Source: Madurella fahalii (taxonomy: Eukaryota; Ascomycota; Sordariomycetes; Sordariales). From it: a DNA stretch of 64,000 nt. Location of the stretch: contig CM056877.1 of NCBI GenBank assembly GCA_029876055.1, positions 3,782,001 to 3,846,000 on the forward strand. Reading direction: 5' to 3'. Numbering within the stretch: position 1 is the first letter of the stretch; the number at the start of each line of letters is the position of its first letter. Below are positions 58,796 to 64,000 of this stretch, one piece after another. Under the pieces are notes generated by a model. The model did no database searches. It was not told the DNA's origin and worked only from the letters and a program-made list of their open reading frames with translations. Made by a program: the position numbers and the translations under genes.

Positions 58796-61700
58796 CTATG
58801 CGTTGCCGGTTTAAGGCAGTGATTGATGCTGCGATGTCCTGTCGCGTCTAGGCGTGAAGGCTGGCGATGTTGTTGCCCAGAGTTAAGCTTGGGGCCCTGG
58901 GGCTTCTCGCTCCTCTCTGGCTGTTCGCTTCGGCGCCCGTGGCAGAAGGAGGGAGCGGCCAGCGATGCAGGGCAACGCTCAAGATGGTGTAGAAGGCTGA
59001 AGCCACGACGCCAGACGGAGCGGCATCCAAGGACGGCTGAGCATTTAATATGTTTTCTCTTAAGCTCTCAACGTCTGAATGTTTAAGGGTGTCGATCACT
59101 AGACAAGGTCTGCTGCTTCTCCCTCCCGATTATTGGATATTGCGGGATCGGGACCCTGTCAGTCCAGGCCCGGGGTCTGTGGGCGTGTCTCGTCTGTGGG
59201 TGTGCGCGTTGAGAGGGTGCGTGTGGGCGAGGAACAAGCCGTCGGTAACTGTAAGTGACCCTCGCTCTCTCCCTTCCCACCAAGCGGGTCAAAAAGCCTC
59301 TTTTTGCTGGGTGTGGAGCGAATGGTTCGCCGGTACTTGGGGAGTTTGAGAGTGCGCCTCCTCGTGCCTCCTCGTGCCTTGTGCCCAGCAGGGGTGCGAG
59401 AAGGGGGGGGGGCGCGAGGGGGTGCCAGCAGACCGACGGCTTTGTGTCTGGGTCAAGCCAGCGAGGGCTGACTAGCGCGGAAGGGCTGAAAGAGCTTTTT
59501 TTTTTTTTTTCCTTCTCTCGCTTCGTCCTGGAAATTGGGGTCTCAGGAACGGGCGCCTCGACCAGGCTGCGGCTTCGTCGTCTGGCAAAGAGAGCAGTGG
59601 AGACGCAGCTACTGCGCGCTCGATGCAGTGACGATGCGGGCAGCGCGCGCGGAGGAATGAGCGACGAGCAGAGCACACAGCACACGGCGCGCGCGCGTGC
59701 AGCAAGTAGGTTTGCTTCGAGACACTGTGTCCAGTCTAGAGTCGGTTGAGAATGGAAGCCGCGGACGATACATCCACGTCTCGTCAACTAAACTTGCATA
59801 AAGACACGAACTACCGACAAGGCTCGACGGACCCGACGTTTCCCTACTCGAGCCAAGGAAGCTGCGATCTGTCGGGGATTATACACTCTTCTGCCTGGGC
59901 CGGAGTCACTGATGTCGGAGAGCGTGAGAGAGAGGGTGCGGGCGAGAGTGGGAGAGGTGAGAAAATGCGCGTGTCGAGGAAGTCCCCTTGGGCTTATTCC
60001 CTCCCAGATCTCGCTTCCTACAAAGATCTGTAAGAGTGTCTGCACAACTTTTTAGCAATGCGCGCATCGTCGCTGCGGTGGCATGGATGTACTAGTAGTT
60101 ACCTTGATGCGGGCGGAGTGTACCCCGGAGTAGGAAGTACCCTGATGTGCCGTGTTGAGGGGTGTGCGTAGAGAAGTGAGAGGCGTGAGCTTTTGGACAA
60201 GGCCCAGCCCAGCACGACGGCCACATCCGGCATAGCTCGTCTTTCCAGTGACAGGCCTCCACTGAGAGGAGCTATTCCCTCTCCGCCTTCAACCGCCAGG
60301 CATTAAGTCGAGTGGAGGGACGAGAGTTGCAGGTTCATGTCCAGGCTGGGCACCGTGTACGCTTGGCCCAAGGGCGAGGCTATGCCGGGACAGACAGGGT
60401 CCGAGGTGAGGCAAAGAGGTTTCCGGACCCAGAAAAGTTTGGACGGAAACTGGGGGTGTGTTAAACAAGATTGCTGGTGGTGGTGTTTTTCACCCACTCA
60501 GTCCTGCCCATGCATCACGCAGTCCGGGATGCAGTCCGGGACGCATCCGCGTGCTGTCGAACATGGGTTATCAACCACTCCCCCGACACACCGGCCTCAG
60601 GTCCCTTGTATGAACACGTTCTCCAAGACGTGGCACAGAGTGATAGAATTTGACCTTTGCATGTCTCTGCCGTCGCGTGTTGCTCCCCGTTATGGAAGAC
60701 AGCTCAGATGAAGCGGCCTGGGGTGTAGAATGCCGGGAGGCCGAGGCCGTGCAAGATCAGTTCCGAGCGCCGTTTCCGTCTGGAACAGCAGACCATCCGT
60801 TCATCTTGTCCGCGCGCCATCAAAAGCCATGATGTGCAGCAAGGATCGAGATCCACTCCGGTCCAAACTCAATCCAAATGCGCCCCCCTCTTTCACCCCC
60901 GCCCACCGCGCAGGTTTGCTTGGCCGTGTCTTGATTCTCCAACGTTGAACGGCGATGCCTCCCTATCTTGTTTTTTTGGGGCCGTCAGCCAAGGAGCATG
61001 AGAGAGCGCTACGGAGACTCATTGAACAGGAGAGTGGCACTGACAGCCCGTTATCCTGGATCAAGTACCCCGGTAAGCCCCCAACTCCGTCAGTCCTCCC
61101 TGGTCACCGGTGTCGTCCTATCCCCGCTCGTTTGGCAACACCATCCTGGTAGCGATGTGCTTGATTGGGATTAGGCTACCCAGCGTCACGGGAATCTCCC
61201 AAACTATTTTCATACCGCCACGCCACACCCAGACCGTCTGTGCCCCGCCCCCCCCCCCCCCCCCTTTCCCCTTCTCCCTCCCGGGTATTTTATGTGAGAG
61301 AGCTCATAACGTTAGGTGCGGTGGAGGTGAAAATGAGATCAACCATACGGCAACGGGAAGCCTTGAGGTTTCCTTTGTTAGTCTATTGTGTAAAGCGCCT
61401 CACCCACCGTACAGGTACTCCTAGACGGCTCGATGAAACACACTTTCAAGTTGTGTAATCTGGACTAAACTGTCCGCTGCATTACCGAACGGGAGGTGCA
61501 TTGACAGCCTTCCCGCGGCCATGGGCACTGGCTATTGGCAAAATCTTAGTGTGGGCATCTTCCTGCCCACAGTGCATGGGCCTCTTGCGCCTCCCGCCCG
61601 CTTGGTCTGCTTAGTGTGCCGCACAACAGTGAGAAGTGGTCAGGAGTACTTTGGATGATCCGCGAAATGGCGTTCCGCCCCCACAAGGGGACTGGAGCTT

Positions 61701-63244
61701 GGGCTCCTGATAGGCCCGGTACCTCTCCACGCCTCCCGGCTACTCAAAACGACAAGCTCCGTCGGGGTCCCGAAAGGGAGACGGGCAACATCACTACTAT
61801 GTACATGTTTAATTGTGTGTGCATCGCCCTTGGATGCCTGCTGCCGCCAGCCCCGCAAACATGCATGGAAAAGATTCAGCTGAGGCCGGGATTTGATTGC
61901 AGGGGGTATTTTTCGGGTGATAAGGTGACATGGTAGTATAAAATCCACGAGTGGGTCCCCCAGCCGACGGGTGGGCCAGACGCCACTAGTTCCTCTGCAG
62001 TTGTCTGCACGAGGGGTTGCGTTCTATTCAGATTGGAACCAAGAAGCGACCTCTGGGAACCAAGCGACCCATCCACGGCGGTCTCCCCGCGAACCAAATG
62101 TTCACTCTCCATGCCTGGTAACGTACTGGGAATCATGCGGCAGAAAGGACCTCCGTGGGGGACGCTGACCGCCCTCAAATCTTCCCCACAGTTCTCTCCG
62201 GTGAGTTGTTCTCGGGCTGTCTAGGCGTGTTAGAGGTAACGCACATTGCTTTTTGCTGCGTGTGGACAGTGATCAACAATCGCTATCCGGGCAGTCCAGG
62301 AAAAAAAAAGAAAAAAGAGAAAAAGAAAAAAAAAAAAAAGTAAAAAAAAAAGGGGAGAGAATTAAGATAAAATGAAGTAAAATAAAGTAAAATAAATAAT
62401 TTGCTCAGCGGGCACAGAAGGTTGAAACGAGAGCCCTTTTTTCGTTCTGTTCGATGCTATGCTGCAAGTCGGCGGCCCACGAGCGGAACAGGGAAACGAG
62501 CCTTGTCTCCATTCGGGAATTTTTGACGAGGGTGACACGCAGCGAACCAACCATGAGGCTTCCAACCGGTTGACACGAGGAGCTCGAGGAGCGTTTCACA
62601 CAGTAATTTTTTCAACCTTGACTGTTCACCGCAGTAAGAGAGCGGTTATTACGGATCCGAATCTCCACTGGGTAGCTGTGCTCGTGTGATCGACCTGTCC
62701 CACCTCCCAACCGCTGGGAGGCTGTCACACCACATGGAATGTCCTCGCTCTCGTTTGTGCGACCCGCCCTCTGCTGCAGGATTGGCGGGGAGGTTGATTG
62801 AGAGCTGATCGATGCAAAGCACTTGAGCCCTGGAGCCCCGGAGCCTTGCAGAGAGTCAAGATGATGGACCAAGCCCGGGCCTGCCTTTCTCAGTGCGGCG
62901 GCAGAAGCCCTGCTCCGGAAATCCTACAACTCGCGCAAGCGTGCTCCTAGATGGTCCAAGCGGCTTCCCCCCGGGGAAGACCCCAAAATTCGCGCTGCGT
63001 GGCGTCAAACAAGGTTAAAATCATCGACGCCAGATACCACCTTGGTTGCGTCCCTGTAAATGGCAGATTCCGGTGCCTCAAACGTCATGTGTATAATATA
63101 GCATATACCGGGCGCATACAAAGTTTGGCGAGGGATGCACTAGGAGGAACAATCTCTCCGCTGACGATCAGGGGATGTCGAACAATAAAACCCTTCCCGC
63201 CCAGTTAAAAAACTGCGTTCGCTCAGCTGCAATGGGAAGACTGG

Positions 63245-63262
63245 CAGCAGCAGCAGCAGCAG
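63245..63262 (+). repeat. (CAG)6 microsatellite
   Basis: Six CAG triplets followed by CAA in an apparently non-coding region; no gene context was found. Confidence 0.85.
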
Positions 63263-64000
63263 CAACTGGGACATGAACGCGCTTGGCCTTTCCCGCGATA
63301 CCCGATATTTGCCGGTGGAGCTGTCGCGGCGGTCCTTGCAATTCGGTCCAACCTTCCCGGAGGTGCCCTGCAGCTGCCTCACCGGTTGACAAAATCGCAC
63401 TACTGCGGGGCAGGCCCGTCCGGGGCAAGCTCATTGCAGCAAGCCACAACGCCATTGCTTTGCGGGACTTGTGAGTGTACACTTAGCTACACTAACGCAA
63501 AGAGTGGGGCATCGCGCTACCGCGCTACTGTACGTGTACGTAAGCTAGACCCTTTTGATGAGACAGGATTTATGCGACTCTGGCTCGGGTCCCATACAGC
63601 TTTGTACAACATGCAATCCCGTCCGTTTGGGAGAAGAAATGATCTGCTGGTTGGGACGGGAGGATAATATCCGTTGAGAGACACGTTGACCGCCGCAGGG
63701 ATTGCCCCGGTTGCATCACGGTATGGATACTCACACAGTATCTTGCGCGCAGACCTAAAGCCGTGTGCTGGGAAATACCGAGATTTCGTCGCCCAAAACG
63801 GCCGGAGAGCAACAATATTCTCCTGCAGGTTGTCGGGGATTGCGCGACTTCCTCGTTGGCTGTGGCAGGGCCAGGGGGATGTGAGGATTCCCAGGGACCT
63901 TGCGTGATGGCAGGTTCCGTACCGTGGGTGGGCGAAAAGGGGAAGCCCGCACACAACCGAGCACTGGCGCCCAGGTCGGCCAGGTGCAAGACTAAAAAAA

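Larger units (their letters stand above)
58635..64000. other. Upstream region of C2H2 gene and gene-free window end
   Basis: This 5.4-kb region holds a trinucleotide-type repeat (listed separately), a T tract at about 59498-59511, a 17-base C run at 61248-61264, an A-rich block at 62299-62350 and (CAG)6 at 63245-63262. The minus-strand frame at 59083-59787 covers the probable leader of the C2H2 gene and shows no domain. The frame at 63517-63954 is also unrecognised. The window ends without a further supported gene. Confidence 0.5.

Noticed and set aside
63517..63954. 145-codon minus-strand frame near the window end
   Set aside because: No domain or signal is visible, an overlapping frame of similar length exists on the same strand, and no splice model improves it.

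Overview
This window looks like chromosomal DNA of a filamentous ascomycete, most likely a Sordariomycete close to Neurospora, Podospora or Chaetomium. The evidence is short introns (44-159 nt) with CTAAC or CTGAC-type branch points, GC-rich coding exons, and a gene set typical of this group: a Dbf2 kinase, a NIT2/AreA GATA factor, a PLS1 tetraspanin, a CFEM-like GPI protein and an Mcm1 MADS factor. The organism assignment is an inference from protein character; no species marker was seen.

Layout. 1-1269 holds the 3' part of a Dbf2-type NDR kinase, followed at 3020 by a GPI-anchored CFEM-like protein. A gene-free stretch of about 7 kb then leads to the nitrogen regulator areA/nit-2 (11426-14490). 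A compact block of housekeeping genes runs from 16 to 34 kb: an Msc7-like membrane aldehyde dehydrogenase (-), a Dnf1/2-class P4-ATPase (-), a PIP-box protein that may be CANIN/Nse6-like (+), V-ATPase subunit E (-), a NIPA-like transporter (+) and a PLS1 tetraspanin (-). These alternate as convergent and divergent pairs, so there is no sign of co-transcription.

From 34 to 46 kb the character changes. Here there are a 55-codon zinc-ribbon-like microprotein ORF, a GC-rich 16-bp tandem repeat, a broken multi-exon gene and a decayed DUF3435 tyrosine-recombinase relic. An apparent inverted-repeat (MITE-like) element lies further left at about 25.9-26.2 kb. After that come mcm1 (45973-46873), a Ctr-family copper transporter (50165-50882, -) and a C2H2 zinc-finger regulator (57050-58634, -). 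The last two are separated and followed by long non-coding stretches with homopolymer and microsatellite tracts.

The genes serve unrelated cell functions: mitotic exit/septation signalling, nitrogen regulation, membrane lipid asymmetry, DNA repair, vacuolar acidification, metal transport and developmental regulation. The window therefore does not look like a pathway cluster. The part most likely to hold undescribed biology is 25.9-42.3 kb. All exon boundaries were read by eye from splice motifs and frame continuity; no alignment or transcript data were available.
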